From Oceanimonas smirnovii ATCC BAA-899 (GTDB lineage: Bacteria; Pseudomonadota; Gammaproteobacteria; Enterobacterales; Aeromonadaceae): DNA of 58,883 nt. The stretch is from contig NZ_KB908472.1 in NCBI RefSeq assembly GCF_000381965.1, forward strand, positions 1 to 58,883, written 5' to 3'. The translations under genes were made by a program, and so were the position numbers. Position 1 is the stretch's first letter. Every line of letters starts with the position of its first letter. Below are positions 16,810-28,171 of the stretch, in pieces. The notes under the pieces were generated by a model. It saw only the letters and a list, made by a program, of their open reading frames with translations, made no database searches and was not told where the DNA came from.

Positions 16810-19146
16810 TCAGCGGCGCTTGCGGCTGCGGTTACGAGAGCGGGACTTGCCGCTTTTCTCGCCTTGTTCACCCTTGTCGCCACTCTTGCCGCCAGTGGGC
16901 TTGGCACGCTGACGCGACTTGAGGTTTTTGGCACCCTTGCCGGTTTTGCCTTCGCCTTGCGGTGCGTCTTCCACCAGCTCAAAGTCAATCTTGCGCTCAT
17001 CCAGATTGACGGCCATGACCTTAACCCGAATCTTGTCACCCAAACGGTAGCGGCGACGGAAGTTTTCACCAATCAGCTGCTGGCGGGCAGGATCAAACTG
17101 GTAGTAGTCATTCTGCAGGCTGGAAATATGTACCAGACCATCAATATGAAACTCATCCAGGCGCACAAAGAAGCCAAAGCCGGTGACGTTGGCAATGGTA
17201 CCGCCAAACTCGTTGCCTACATGGTCCAGCATGTATTCACACTTGAGCCAGTCGGCTACATCACGGGTGGCGTCATCGGCACGGCGCTCTGTCAGTGAGC
17301 AGTGCTCACCCATGGGGGCCACCTGATCATACTGGTAAGGCACGCCGCCGGTCTTGCTGCCGCCGCCGCCATGCATTTTTGCCAGCTGAGCCTTGATAGC
17401 GCGGTGCAGGATCAAATCCGGATAACGGCGAATGGGTGAAGTAAAGTGAGCGTAAGACTTCAGTGCCAGACCAAAGTGACCGTTATTCTCGGCCTGATAT
17501 ACCGCCTGCTTCATGGAGCGCAGCAGCATGGTCTGAATAAGCTCCGCATCGGGCCTGTCTTTTATCTGCTCGGCAAGCAGGGCGTAATCCGCCGGCTCCG
17601 GCTCAAGGCCGCCTTTCAGCTCCAGGCCCAGCTCGCCCAAAAAGCTGCGGAAGCCGGTGAGTTTTTCTTCACCCGGCTTATCATGCACCCGGAACAGCGC
17701 GTGTGCCTCCTGCTTTTCAATAAAGCGGGCGGCAGCCACGTTGGCCATGATCATGCACTCTTCGATGATCTTGTGCGCGTCGTTGCGCACCACCGGCACA
17801 ATGCGTTCAATCTTACGCTGCGGATTAAACACAAAGCGGGTTTCTTCGCTTTCAAACTCCACGGCACCACGCTGATGGCGGGCTTCCTTCATCGCATGGA
17901 ACATGCGGTTCAGCTCTTCCAGATGCGGCACCAGCGGCGCGTAACGCTCACGCAGGGCCTCATCTCCTTCCAGAATGGCAGCCACTTTGGTATAGGTCAG
18001 GCGGGCATGGGAGTTCATCACCGCTTCATAGAACTTGAAGCCAGACAGTTTTCCGGTAGCGGATATGGTCATTTCTGCCACCATGCACAGCCGGTCTACC
18101 TGAGGGTTGAGTGAACATAAACCGTTGGATAATACCTCGGGCAGCATGGGAATCACCTGCTCGGGGAAGTAAACCGAGTTGCCACGCTGATAGGCTTCCG
18201 CATCCAGCGCCGTGTTGGGGCGCACATAGTAGGATACATCGGCAATGGCTACCCACAGCCGCCAGCCGCCGGAGCGCTTGGGCTGACAGTGCACCGCATC
18301 GTCAAAGTCGCGGGCATCTTCGCCGTCTATGGTGACCAGCGGCAGATCGCGTAAATCCTTGCGGCCCACCTTGGCTTCTTCCGGCACTTCTTCACTGAGT
18401 TTGGCTACCTGCTGCTTGACCTCTTCCGGCCATACATGAGGAATGCCGTGAGTGCGCAGGGCAATTTCAATTTCCATGCCCGGGTCCATGGTTTCACCCA
18501 GTACTTCAATGACCTTGCCAATACCAGTCATGCGCTTGGTAGGACGCTGGGTAATAGTGATCACCACCACCTGGCCCATCCGTGCCCCCATGGTCTCGCC
18601 CTGCGGAATAAGGATATCCTGGGCAATGCGGCTGTCGTCGGGTACTACATAGCTGACACCGTTCTCAACAAAATAGCGACCCACCACGTCCAGGCTGCGG
18701 GACTCAAGCACACGGACCAGCCGCGCCTCACGGCGGCCACGGGAGTCAAAGCGCAAGGGCTGCACCAGCACATAGTCACCGTGCATCACGGCGTCCATTT
18801 CACGCTGGGCCAGGAACAGATCATCGCCGCCGTCTTCCGGACGCACAAAACCAAAGCCGTCGCGGTGGCCGATGACCTGGCCTTTAATCAGGTTCAGCTT
18901 GTCGGGCAGGGCGTAACATTTATTACGGGTAAACACCAGCTGGCCATCGCGCTCCATGGCACGCAGGCGGCGGCGCAGGGCTTCTTCCTGCTCTTCACCG
19001 GCCAGATTCAGCTCGGCAAAAATTTCATCCCGGTTGGCCGGTGTCTTGCGCTGTTTCAGGTGCTCAAGAATAAACTCCCGGCTGGGGATAGGGTTTTCGT
19101 ATTTTTCGGCTTCCCGTTGTTGGAAAGGATCTTGGTGTTCTGACAT
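16810..19146 (-). CDS. rnr: Ribonuclease R
   Basis: A 778-residue 3'-5' exoribonuclease of the RNase II family. It has an N-terminal helix-turn-helix region (about 20-85), two cold-shock domains (motif [16 protein letters not shown]), the RNB catalytic domain with [12 protein letters not shown] (metal-binding Asp cluster near 275-285), an S1 domain (about 645-725) and a Lys/Arg-rich tail that helps engage structured RNA and ribosomes. It degrades structured RNA and defective rRNA and acts in trans-translation. Its start lies 130 bp from luxS, across a hairpin. Confidence 0.97.
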   Translation of the reverse strand: MSEHQDPFQQREAEKYENPIPSREFILEHLKQRKTPANRDEIFAELNLAGEEQEEALRRRLRAMERDGQLVFTRNKCYALPDKLNLIKGQVIGHRDGFGFVRPEDGGDDLFLAQREMDAVMHGDYVLVQPLRFDSRGRREARLVRVLESRSLDVVGRYFVENGVSYVVPDDSRIAQDILIPQGETMGARMGQVVVITITQRPTKRMTGIGKVIEVLGETMDPGMEIEIALRTHGIPHVWPEEVKQQVAKLSEEVPEEAKVGRKDLRDLPLVTIDGEDARDFDDAVHCQPKRSGGWRLWVAIADVSYYVRPNTALDAEAYQRGNSVYFPEQVIPMLPEVLSNGLCSLNPQVDRLCMVAEMTISATGKLSGFKFYEAVMNSHARLTYTKVAAILEGDEALRERYAPLVPHLEELNRMFHAMKEARHQRGAVEFESEETRFVFNPQRKIERIVPVVRNDAHKIIEECMIMANVAAARFIEKQEAHALFRVHDKPGEEKLTGFRSFLGELGLELKGGLEPEPADYALLAEQIKDRPDAELIQTMLLRSMKQAVYQAENNGHFGLALKSYAHFTSPIRRYPDLILHRAIKAQLAKMHGGGGSKTGGVPYQYDQVAPMGEHCSLTERRADDATRDVADWLKCEYMLDHVGNEFGGTIANVTGFGFFVRLDEFHIDGLVHISSLQNDYYQFDPARQQLIGENFRRRYRLGDKIRVKVMAVNLDERKIDFELVEDAPQGEGKTGKGAKNLKSRQRAKPTGGKSGDKGEQGEKSGKSRSRNRSRKRR

Positions 19147-19206
19147 AAGAAGGTCCGTTTGAGCACTGTGATAGAAGGATGTATATCAACAGAATAAGAA
19201 TAACAA

Positions 19207-19258
19207 GTGACAGTGCGTCCGGTTAAGCCAGTGCTCGCATTAACCGGACATCAGTCAC
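19207..19258 (-). terminator. Hairpin downstream of luxS, probable terminator
   Basis: GTCCGGTTAA (19217-19226) pairs perfectly with TTAACCGGAC (19240-19249); outer GTGAC/GTCAC (19207-19211, 19254-19258) extends the stem. On the minus strand the structure lies about 20 bp after the luxS stop and is followed by a T-rich but interrupted run. It probably ends luxS transcription before rnr. Confidence 0.6.
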
Positions 19259-19276
19259 CGGGGAAGCCGCCGTTAT

Positions 19277-19786
19277 TTACAGGGTTTTCAGCATTTCTTC
19301 CGGCAGCGCCAGGTTCTGGTTGCTGTTTACACCAATGCCCCGCTCGATAATATTACGGGCGATGGCCTTGGCCTCGTCCAGCGAGTGCATCACATAGGTG
19401 CCGCACTGATACTCATTAAGTTCCGGGATCTCGGACTGATTTTCTACCTTGAGTACATCTTCCATGGCGGCTTTCCAGGCGGCAGCAACCCGCTGCTCGT
19501 CGGGCGCGCCCACCAGACTCATGTAGAAACCGGTACGGCAGCCCATGGGAGAAATATCGATAATCTCCACATTGTCGCCGTTAAGGTGGTTACGCATAAA
19601 GCCGGCAAACAGGTGCTCCAGGGTATGAATGCCCTTTTCAGAAAGAATTTCCTGGTTGGGCAGACAAAAACGCAGATCAAAGACAGTAATGGTGTCTTTG
19701 TTGGGAGTCGCCATGGTTTTGGCCACCCGCACCGCAGGAGCCTCCATTCGGGTATGATCTACGGTAAAACTGTCCAGCAGTGGCAT
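19277..19786 (-). CDS. luxS: S-ribosylhomocysteine lyase LuxS
   Basis: A 169-residue metalloenzyme of standard length. The zinc/iron motif HTLEH (His54, His58) and the later YQCGTY Cys are present. It cleaves S-ribosylhomocysteine to homocysteine and DPD, the precursor of autoinducer-2, and so serves both the methyl cycle and quorum signalling. The start [14 protein letters not shown] follows AAGGAAG; ten upstream in-frame codons are not used. It lies downstream of glnB across a G/C-rich repeat. Confidence 0.98.
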   Translation of the reverse strand: MPLLDSFTVDHTRMEAPAVRVAKTMATPNKDTITVFDLRFCLPNQEILSEKGIHTLEHLFAGFMRNHLNGDNVEIIDISPMGCRTGFYMSLVGAPDEQRVAAAWKAAMEDVLKVENQSEIPELNEYQCGTYVMHSLDEAKAIARNIIERGIGVNSNQNLALPEEMLKTL

Positions 19787-19850
19787 GGAATACTTCCTTA
19801 ATTCAAATTCAATCAATCATTGTGGCAAAAAAAACGGGCGGTTAAAACAA

Positions 19851-19917
19851 GGGACTGGGGATTAAGGTCCTAGGAATGGTAAAAACAACTCCCTGCTCCC
19901 CATTCACTACTCCCCGC
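19851..19917. repeat. G-rich inverted repeat between glnB and luxS
   Basis: The left arm GGGACTGGGGATTAAGG (from 19851) and right arm CTCCCTGCTCCCCATTC (from 19889) are partly complementary and share words with the element at 16723-16800, such as GGGGATTA and CTCCCTGCTCCC. It is more degenerate than that copy. It occupies nearly all the space upstream of luxS. Confidence 0.7.
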
Positions 19918-19920
19918 CGT

Positions 19921-21889
<1,969 letters not shown>

Positions 21890-21964
21890 GATCTGTCTGT
21901 CAGGTAAAAAAGCAATAGCTGCCATAGTAATGAAAGACGGCCGGATTGTCAGGTTTCTCAGTAC

Positions 21965-23542
21965 TCAAGGAGCCGCTGTCACCTCGACAGTCAGCTCGGC
22001 TGTGATCCAGTCATTGTCTTCCTCAAAAGGGGATATGGGGGTGTTAGTGGTAAGGCCACTGTTGCTGCGGAGGATACTGGCTGTGACTGTTGTCTCTCCT
22101 TCGCCACCAGCTTGCAACTCTCCTCCTGTATTAATGCTGGCAACATCCTCACTATCAACATGCCAAGCCACCCTATCACTTAAATCCTTTGGTGGCTCCC
22201 AAGGAAGAAACTGAAAGAAATCACTCGCCAGCAATTTGTCAAGCGAGGTATCCTCACCATCTTCCATCCGGGATAACAAAGACTCACGATACTCGGGAGA
22301 GATAATATCCACGTAGATACCTTTTGCCTCCAGCTCAGTGTTGGTTGATGGCACCACACTGATTTCATTATCTTCTCCCAGGTATTTATAGAAGCTACCA
22401 AGATCAACAGGTAGCGTATAACCAGCCACATTATAATTCGCCCCATCCTTTATCTGAGCTCGAACATACTCAATTACTACCTTCTTAAAATACTCCTGAT
22501 ACTTGGCTTTATTATTAATAAAAAAATCTTTTGGAAAGATGTCAAAGGTGACCAGATTCCAGTCACTGGCCACGAAAAAATAGCCATCAAGTCGCACCAG
22601 ACGACAGGCTTCTTTATAGGTTGACGTATGTGTATGAGCATTATTTTTAGCCTTGATGGCATCGTACCAGTGACTGAAGTCACCATTTGGGACATCAAAA
22701 TGATTCTTACAGCACAGGTCACAAAAATCATCCTGATCTTTATTTTTAGGAACACCTGTATTTATCTGTGAAGGGGATTCCTCACCTTTTTTCCAGTATG
22801 AAAAGTTACCAAGCAAAGTTCGCTGTGCTGGCTGTTGAGGTGAAGCGGTACCACTCAGCTTACAATTGCAGGACACCGTTTCCAAATCTTGTTCCTGCAC
22901 CTTATTATTTGATGCATCATAGATAGTGGTTTTTTCACTCACTCTGACACTAGTGGAGTCATTCTTGGCGACCGTGATCAACGGCTTGCTGGTTTCCTGC
23001 TTCAAGCCCCCTCCCAAATCGATAGGGACGACATCAGGCAACGCACCAGGAGTATGCTCAACTTCGGCCCTGCTCTTGCCTGCACTGTCCATTCCGAGGG
23101 CAGTACCAAAGGGGCCGCTAATGGCTGAGATATTTGATGAAATTTCCGATTCCAGAGCAAAACTCAGCGCTTCACCACCGTCGTTCCAGTTAATGATAAC
23201 GGTAACCTGCTTTTTTATTGTCTCTTGCTCACTCGGCGATGGCGTAACCCAGGCATTGTTCCAGGCATAATCAGTCACGGCCCAGGTACGTTCATACTCA
23301 ATATTATTCAGGTTGACACTATCAGTGCCGTTAGTGATTGCAATAAAGCCGATCCGATTCTGAAAACGACGCAGCTCGTCCAGTTTGGATTCCGCCAGGC
23401 GCATAGCCACTTCCCGGCTACGACCGTCCCTGCTGTATTCCAGATAGGTTTTATTCAGTTGCAGCAAAGTGCTGGCGGTGGCTGCCACAATCACAAAGGC
23501 AAGCATCACTTCAATCAACCCAAATCCGTCTTGCCGTTGCAT
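21965..23542 (-). CDS. PilV-like minor pilin with cysteine cluster and Big2-type Ig domain
   Basis: A 525-residue protein with a class III prepilin leader: MQRQDG then FGLIEVMLAF, with Glu at +5, followed by a hydrophobic helix. PilV proteins are usually 120-200 residues, so this one is much larger. Cys225, 227, 274, 277, 278 and 313 form a cluster (CNC, CDLCC, EACR) with several His, suggesting disulfides or a metal site. Residues about 450-523 (VAWHVDSEDVASI, ELQAGGEGETTVTASI, ELTVEV) look like a bacterial Ig-like group 2 domain, common in adhesins. It is the last gene of fimT-pilW-pilX-pilV. It may act as a tip pilin or adhesin; this is inference. Confidence 0.8.
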   Translation of the reverse strand: MQRQDGFGLIEVMLAFVIVAATASTLLQLNKTYLEYSRDGRSREVAMRLAESKLDELRRFQNRIGFIAITNGTDSVNLNNIEYERTWAVTDYAWNNAWVTPSPSEQETIKKQVTVIINWNDGGEALSFALESEISSNISAISGPFGTALGMDSAGKSRAEVEHTPGALPDVVPIDLGGGLKQETSKPLITVAKNDSTSVRVSEKTTIYDASNNKVQEQDLETVSCNCKLSGTASPQQPAQRTLLGNFSYWKKGEESPSQINTGVPKNKDQDDFCDLCCKNHFDVPNGDFSHWYDAIKAKNNAHTHTSTYKEACRLVRLDGYFFVASDWNLVTFDIFPKDFFINNKAKYQEYFKKVVIEYVRAQIKDGANYNVAGYTLPVDLGSFYKYLGEDNEISVVPSTNTELEAKGIYVDIISPEYRESLLSRMEDGEDTSLDKLLASDFFQFLPWEPPKDLSDRVAWHVDSEDVASINTGGELQAGGEGETTVTASILRSNSGLTTNTPISPFEEDNDWITAELTVEVTAAP

Positions 23543-23553
23543 GATGCCTCCTG

Positions 23554-24678
23554 TTACCAGTCCTTCCAGCTGCCGGAAATAACATTCAAATTTACAAAAG
23601 GACTGCCAGCATCAGCATCCGTCAATCTTACAATAACATCCTGATCATAGATTGCATCATAACTCCCTGTAGGCAGCTCGATATCTTCATAATTTGAAAT
23701 TAAAATGCCATATAACCTAGCATCACCATTCACTTTAACGCTAAATTTTGAACCAACTCCAGCATGAGAGTCATAGGCAAATACAACACCATAGACACTA
23801 TAATTACCACTAATAGTTAAATCACTGTCTTTCAGTACAATAACAACAGGAGACGTAGCACCTAAGTTCGCACTAACCGAACAGTCTGAAACGCCTTGGA
23901 TAATGTAAAAACCACCATCTTTAATAGCCACTTTACTGCAAGTGTTTAAAACTGCCGTTGCACTTGACTCAAGATATGCCCAACCAGCAGCGTTATCAGG
24001 AACATTAAAAATATATTCAACCAAATTATCCGGAAAGTTATTCGTGTCATTATCAACAATATCTAACCATTTTTTATTTTTTGTGCTGTATGCAGTGTCG
24101 CTATTACAACCATCCTGATATGCCTGCAGACTGCAAGTTTTGGCATTTCCACTCAAGGTTGTAGCCTCTTTTGACCAGACAGATACAGGAACACCTGGCC
24201 CGCCTCCGTTAGGATTCGCAACGATTGTGATATTGCCATTCGTGGGCAGGTTACCCGACAGCATAAAAGGAGCTGCACGCTTTAGATTTTCTTCATCGAG
24301 AAGGGCTCTTTCTGCCACCTGTACACTCACGGTGGCTTCACTTCCATTGGGCAATATCGCCACCGACTTCAATTGCCAGACATCGGGAATGGGCACTCCT
24401 TGCTCCATGGTGACCGTATAGCTGGCCGTCGCCGCCGAGGAGCTTAACGTTCCTGAAAGGCTGGTAGCCAGAGGATCTACCTTAAGCCTTGCCATGGCCT
24501 CGGCAATGCCTTTTTCCGCTGCTGCCTGAGCGATGCGGTATTCAATTTCATTCAGCGTAATGCGCTTGTCGGAAATCAGTACCTTACCCACAAATACAGA
24601 AACAGCCACCAGCATAGACACCAGTACCAGCGTGATGGTGAGAGTAGCAAAGCCTTTTTGAGAGTTAGTAGCCATCAT
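23554..24678 (-). CDS. PilX-like type IV pilus minor pilin
   Basis: A 374-residue protein with a prepilin-like N terminus: NSQKG then FATLTITLVLVSML, lacking Glu at +5, as is common in PilX/GspK-type proteins. The remainder is a Gly/Ser/Asn-rich extracellular domain with Cys at about 182, 192, 250 and 269 and a C-terminal stretch resembling PilX (DARLYGILIS.., NVISGSW). It starts inside the end of pilW (14-bp overlap). The 3' two thirds is visibly AT-richer than neighbouring genes, a sign of rapid change or transfer. Confidence 0.78.
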   Translation of the reverse strand: MMATNSQKGFATLTITLVLVSMLVAVSVFVGKVLISDKRITLNEIEYRIAQAAAEKGIAEAMARLKVDPLATSLSGTLSSSAATASYTVTMEQGVPIPDVWQLKSVAILPNGSEATVSVQVAERALLDEENLKRAAPFMLSGNLPTNGNITIVANPNGGGPGVPVSVWSKEATTLSGNAKTCSLQAYQDGCNSDTAYSTKNKKWLDIVDNDTNNFPDNLVEYIFNVPDNAAGWAYLESSATAVLNTCSKVAIKDGGFYIIQGVSDCSVSANLGATSPVVIVLKDSDLTISGNYSVYGVVFAYDSHAGVGSKFSVKVNGDARLYGILISNYEDIELPTGSYDAIYDQDVIVRLTDADAGSPFVNLNVISGSWKDW

Positions 24679-25318
24679 TTCTTAACTTTACCTCCCGCTG
24701 CAAAGTCACCGACAATGCCGGCCGGCTAATATGGGATGCACTCAGAGTAAGTCGTATGCTGCGCATACCGGTAGCACTGCTGCCAGATACCAGCTCAAAG
24801 CGTAAATCATCGATCGAGATTTCCTGCTCGGCCATGATTTTGCTGCCGGAATAACACAGAGAATTTAATTCAGTGCTATCCAGTGGACCCACCTCTTTTA
24901 CCTTGATTATTTTTTCTTTTTTATCGTGACTATAAATAATCCCCACTGCTTCATTTGATGTTCTCCTTTCATCCCAATATTTCACCCGTATACAATCAGG
25001 CGGTGCCGAGGCGTCTGAGTTATATAAGTCGTTGGCAGGTGAAAAGAGGTATCTGGCTGGCGCTGATGATGAAGCTGGCATGCCTGCACTCATATTATCA
25101 GCAGCATCAACGTGATATCCGGAGCGCTGAATATCCCTGGCCATCAGATCCGTCACTGCCTGCACATCCTGGTTCAGCCGGGAAAGCATCAGGTTGGTAT
25201 TCCCGGCTACCATGATCGAAGAAAACAAAGACAGGGCCCCTGCCACCACCAGCAGACCAGCGATCATGGAAACCAGCATTTCTATGAGCGTCATGCCTTC
25301 CTGCTTTAATTGGTACAT
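24665..25318 (-). CDS. pilW: PilW-like type IV pilus minor pilin
   Basis: A 217-residue prepilin: MYQLKQEG then MTLIEMLVSMIAGLLVVAG, with Glu at +5 and a helix ending near residue 35. Then NQDVQAVTDLMARDIQRSGY, a hallmark of PilW/GspJ pseudopilins. It takes part in priming type IV pilus assembly. It overlaps fimT by 13 bp and pilX by 14 bp, indicating tight translational coupling. Confidence 0.88.
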   Translation of the reverse strand: MYQLKQEGMTLIEMLVSMIAGLLVVAGALSLFSSIMVAGNTNLMLSRLNQDVQAVTDLMARDIQRSGYHVDAADNMSAGMPASSSAPARYLFSPANDLYNSDASAPPDCIRVKYWDERRTSNEAVGIIYSHDKKEKIIKVKEVGPLDSTELNSLCYSGSKIMAEQEISIDDLRFELVSGSSATGMRSIRLTLSASHISRPALSVTLQREVKLRNDGY

Positions 25319-25803
25319 GCAGGTACTCCGGACAGATTATGATCCGAGCAGGTGCGGATAATGCCGTTATTCCAGGTAGAAACCTGCATTTTATGCTGTT
25401 CGTAAGAGAGCAGAATTTTCTTGGTAACAAGCTGATGCCGACGTGGCTGAAAGGAAAGCCTGTCTCCTCCGATGCCGGTCATTTCAAGCTTTATACCCGT
25501 AAAATCCTGGCTGCTTACTTGCTCAATCATGGCTCCGGAACAATCACCGGACTCTCGAAGCTGATAACTCCATTCAGTGCTACCCAACCCGGTAAAACAC
25601 ACCGTCACTTCCCGATTGCGCTTAATCGCCTCGCTGCGGGCCAGTTGCAGGTCGGCATACACCGCCATGCCGGCGCTGCGCACCGTGTATTGCTCGCGCA
25701 GACTCTGAAAGCCGGGCACTGCCAGGCTGGTCAGCACTGTCATCACCACCAGGCCCACCAACAATTCAATCAGGGTCAGGCCACGTTGCTTTTCGTTGTT
25801 CAC
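25306..25803 (-). CDS. FimT/GspH-type pseudopilin
   Basis: A 165-residue prepilin: MNNEKQRG then LTLIELLVGLVVMTVLTSLAVPGF, with Glu at +5. The following SLREQYTVRSAGMAVYADLQLARSEAIKRN is the classic GspH/FimT/FimU signature. Cys82 and Cys99 lie in the C-terminal domain with two more at the end. It is first of the fimT-pilW-pilX-pilV-like operon and divergent from pilE across about 80 bp. Confidence 0.9.
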   Translation of the reverse strand: MNNEKQRGLTLIELLVGLVVMTVLTSLAVPGFQSLREQYTVRSAGMAVYADLQLARSEAIKRNREVTVCFTGLGSTEWSYQLRESGDCSGAMIEQVSSQDFTGIKLEMTGIGGDRLSFQPRRHQLVTKKILLSYEQHKMQVSTWNNGIIRTCSDHNLSGVPACTN

Positions 25804-25884
25804 CGCCTCGGCCTCCTAATCTCAGGCAATGTCTAAACTGAAGTAAGCTTGAGACAGGGTCAGACTTTAAACAAGGAAGCCTTC

Positions 25885-26268
25885 ATGCAAAGGTATTTGG
25901 GGTTTACGCTGGTGGAGTTGTTAATCACGGTGGCCATTCTGGCCATTATCACTGCTGTGGCCTATCCGGCCTACTCGGGCTATATGCAAAAAGCCAGGCG
26001 AACAGAGGCCATTCAAACACTTTATAGCATGCAGCTGGCCCAGGAAGACTGGCGTATATCCAACCCCGGTTATACAAGCTCGGTCGCGGACCTGAAAAGC
26101 CCGGCCAGTACCAATCACTATGACTTCAGTGCAACTGTTGCAGACAACAGCTATACCCTCACCGCCACCGCCAGGAAAAGCCAGCAGAATGACAAGGAAG
26201 GCGGCACCAGCTGCTCAACACTGACCCTGGCACGCAGCGGCGACAAAACGCCGGCTGCCTGCTGGTAA
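25885..26268 (+). CDS. pilE: PilE-like type IV minor pilin
   Basis: A 127-residue prepilin: MQRYLG then FTLVELLITVAILAIITAVAYPAY, followed by SGYMQKARRTEAIQTLYSMQLAQEDWR, typical of PilE/MSHA-type minor pilins. Two C-terminal cysteines (GTSCSTL and AACW) can form the D-loop disulfide. The ATG at 25885 follows GGAAG. It is divergent from fimT, although in Pseudomonas and Xanthomonas pilE follows pilY1 in the same operon. No pilY1 is present here. Confidence 0.9.
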   Translation: MQRYLGFTLVELLITVAILAIITAVAYPAYSGYMQKARRTEAIQTLYSMQLAQEDWRISNPGYTSSVADLKSPASTNHYDFSATVADNSYTLTATARKSQQNDKEGGTSCSTLTLARSGDKTPAACW

Positions 26269-26269
26269 T

Positions 26270-26292
26270 AAAAAACCGCCCCTGAGGGCGGT
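26270..26292 (-). terminator. Terminator of the ispH operon
   Basis: ACCGCCC (26275-26281), loop CTGA, GGGCGGT (26286-26292). On the minus strand it starts 4 bp after the ispH stop and is followed by TTTTTT. It also lies 6 bp after the pilE stop but has no T tract on the plus strand. Confidence 0.85.
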
Positions 26293-26296
26293 TCGG

Positions 26297-27238
26297 TTAC
26301 ACCTGTTTGATTTTGAGCTCGGCGGGCACTTCAAACACAATATTTTCTTCCCGCCCGGGGTGCTCGGTGACGGTTTTTCCGCCCAGCGACTGCAGGTGAG
26401 AAACCACTTCCTGCACCAGCACTTCCGGGGCCGAGGCACCGGCAGTCACACCAATGCGCTCGGCACCATCCAGCCAGGCCGGCGCTATCATCTCAACACA
26501 GTCGATCAGATGGGCCCGGGTACCCATCTTTTCTGCCAGCTCCCGCAGCCGGTTGGAGTTGGATGAGTTGCGCGATCCTACCACCAGCATCAGATCAACC
26601 TTGGCAGCCAGCTCGCGCACCGCATCCTGCCGGTTCTGAGTGGCGTAGCAGATATCATCCTTGCGCGGCCCCTCAATTGTGGGAAAGCGCGCCCGCAGTG
26701 CGTCTATCACATCGGAGGTTTCATCCACACTCAGGGTGGTTTGAGTGACAAAGGTCAGATTATCGGGATGCTTGACCTCAAGGCTGGCCACATCGTCCGG
26801 ATTTTCCACCAGATACATGCCGCCTTCAGTACTTTCATACTGACCCATTGTGCCTTCCACTTCCGGATGGCCCGCATGGCCAATCAGAATAGTCTCAATA
26901 CCTCTGCGGCTGGCTCTGTGCACTTCCATATGCACCTTGGTTACCAGCGGACAGGTAGCGTCAAACACCTTGAGTCCACGCCGTTTGGCCTCTTCCCTCA
27001 CCGCCTTGGACACACCATGGGCAGAGAAAATCACAATATTGCCGTCTGGCACCTGATCCAGCTCGTCCACAAACACGGCACCCGCATCTTTAAGCTTGTT
27101 CACCACATAGCGGTTATGCACCACTTCGTGACGCACATAAATGGGCGCACCAAATTTTTCCAGGGCGCTCTGCACTATACTGATGGCCCTGTCCACGCCG
27201 GCACAGAAGCCTCGGGGGTTGGCGAGCAGGATTTCCAT
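26297..27238 (-). CDS. ispH: 4-hydroxy-3-methylbut-2-enyl diphosphate reductase
   Basis: A 313-residue iron-sulfur enzyme, the last step of the MEP isoprenoid pathway, yielding IPP and DMAPP. The three cluster cysteines are Cys12 ([10 protein letters not shown]), Cys96 (DATCPLV) and Cys197 (DDICYATQ). His41 and His74 region (VVHN, FSAHGVS) and Glu126 region (HPEVEG) are conserved. It lies 2 bp after fkpB, ending the ribF-ileS-lspA-fkpB-ispH operon as in E. coli. Confidence 0.98.
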   Translation of the reverse strand: MEILLANPRGFCAGVDRAISIVQSALEKFGAPIYVRHEVVHNRYVVNKLKDAGAVFVDELDQVPDGNIVIFSAHGVSKAVREEAKRRGLKVFDATCPLVTKVHMEVHRASRRGIETILIGHAGHPEVEGTMGQYESTEGGMYLVENPDDVASLEVKHPDNLTFVTQTTLSVDETSDVIDALRARFPTIEGPRKDDICYATQNRQDAVRELAAKVDLMLVVGSRNSSNSNRLRELAEKMGTRAHLIDCVEMIAPAWLDGAERIGVTAGASAPEVLVQEVVSHLQSLGGKTVTEHPGREENIVFEVPAELKIKQV

Positions 27239-27240
27239 GA

Positions 27241-27687
27241 TCAGGCTCCGTTTTCGTCTACGGCCAGGATCTCCACCTCAAAGGTGACATTATGACCGGC
27301 CAGAGGGTGATTAAAGTCTACGGTGACCGAGTCGCCGGCCACGCCGCGAATAATACCGGGAATTTCAGCGCCATTGGGCTGAGTAAACGACAGAATAGCG
27401 CCTTCTTCCAGCTCCAGATCAGCACTAAAACGGCTGCGCTCCATGTAATGAATATTATTTGGGTTCACTTCACCAAAGGCGTCGTTGGGCGTTAACTCAA
27501 ATACTTTTTTCGCGCCGGTTTCAAGGCCCAGCAGGCAGGCTTCAAAGTTGTCGGTCAGGCTGCCATCGCCCATCTGCAGTTTGGCCGGCTTGCCCTGCAG
27601 CTGAGTGCTGTCAGCCACAGAGCCATCCTCCAGCTTGATGGTAAAGTGAAACAGCACTTCGCTGTTGGGACCAATTACATTACTCAT
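27241..27687 (-). CDS. fkpB: FKBP-type peptidyl-prolyl isomerase (FkpB/SlpA)
   Basis: A 148-residue SlyD-like FKBP close to E. coli SlpA (149). The FKBP half-domains surround an inserted-flap chaperone domain (about 70-125) with the motif [17 protein letters not shown] near the C-terminal end. It isomerises proline bonds and acts as a chaperone in the cytoplasm. The start overlaps the lspA stop by 8 bp. Confidence 0.95.
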   Translation of the reverse strand: MSNVIGPNSEVLFHFTIKLEDGSVADSTQLQGKPAKLQMGDGSLTDNFEACLLGLETGAKKVFELTPNDAFGEVNPNNIHYMERSRFSADLELEEGAILSFTQPNGAEIPGIIRGVAGDSVTVDFNHPLAGHNVTFEVEILAVDENGA

Positions 27688-28171
27688 TGGGGGCTTCCTT
27701 TTTAAAACTGTCGATGATGATCATGGCGGCACCAATAAAAATGAAGCTGTCGGCCAGGTTAAATGCCGGCCAGTGCCAGTTACCCACATAAAAATCAAGA
27801 AAATCAACCACATGCCCAAGCAGTAAGCGATCAATCACGTTGCCGATGGCACCGCCAATAATCAGCGCATAAGCCACCGGCATCCAGCGGGCGGTACGCG
27901 GTGCCTTGTACATCCAGATACTGAGCAGCACTGTCACAGCAAAGGCAAGCCCGGCGAAAAACCAGCGTTGCCAGCCGCCCTGATCAGCGAGAAAGCTGAA
28001 CGCCGCTCCCGGATTATAAACATGTACCAGATTGAAGAAGGGGGCGATCTCCACCCCCGGGTAGCCATAATCCAGATAGTTGACGGTCAGCCATTTGGTT
28101 ATCTGATCCAGCACTATGGTCACAATGGCCAGCCACCACCAGCGCAGGCCAGTATCAGTGAGCGCACGCAT
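27680..28171 (-). CDS. lspA: Signal peptidase II (lipoprotein)
   Basis: A 163-residue inner-membrane aspartyl protease with four transmembrane helices. Catalytic Asp residues lie in GNVIDRLLLGHVVDFLDF and FNLADSFIFIG, and the motif VYNPGAAFSF is conserved. It cuts lipoprotein signal peptides after lipidation by Lgt; BamD is a client encoded in this window. The start [13 protein letters not shown] shares one base with the ileS stop (TGATG), so translation is coupled. Confidence 0.97.
   Translation of the reverse strand: MRALTDTGLRWWWLAIVTIVLDQITKWLTVNYLDYGYPGVEIAPFFNLVHVYNPGAAFSFLADQGGWQRWFFAGLAFAVTVLLSIWMYKAPRTARWMPVAYALIIGGAIGNVIDRLLLGHVVDFLDFYVGNWHWPAFNLADSFIFIGAAMIIIDSFKKEAPNE

Noticed and set aside
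22861-22990. Frameshift or pseudogene in the pilV-like gene
   Set aside because: The size and odd composition suggested a fusion artefact, but one uninterrupted frame runs from prepilin leader to Ig-like end with no internal stop.
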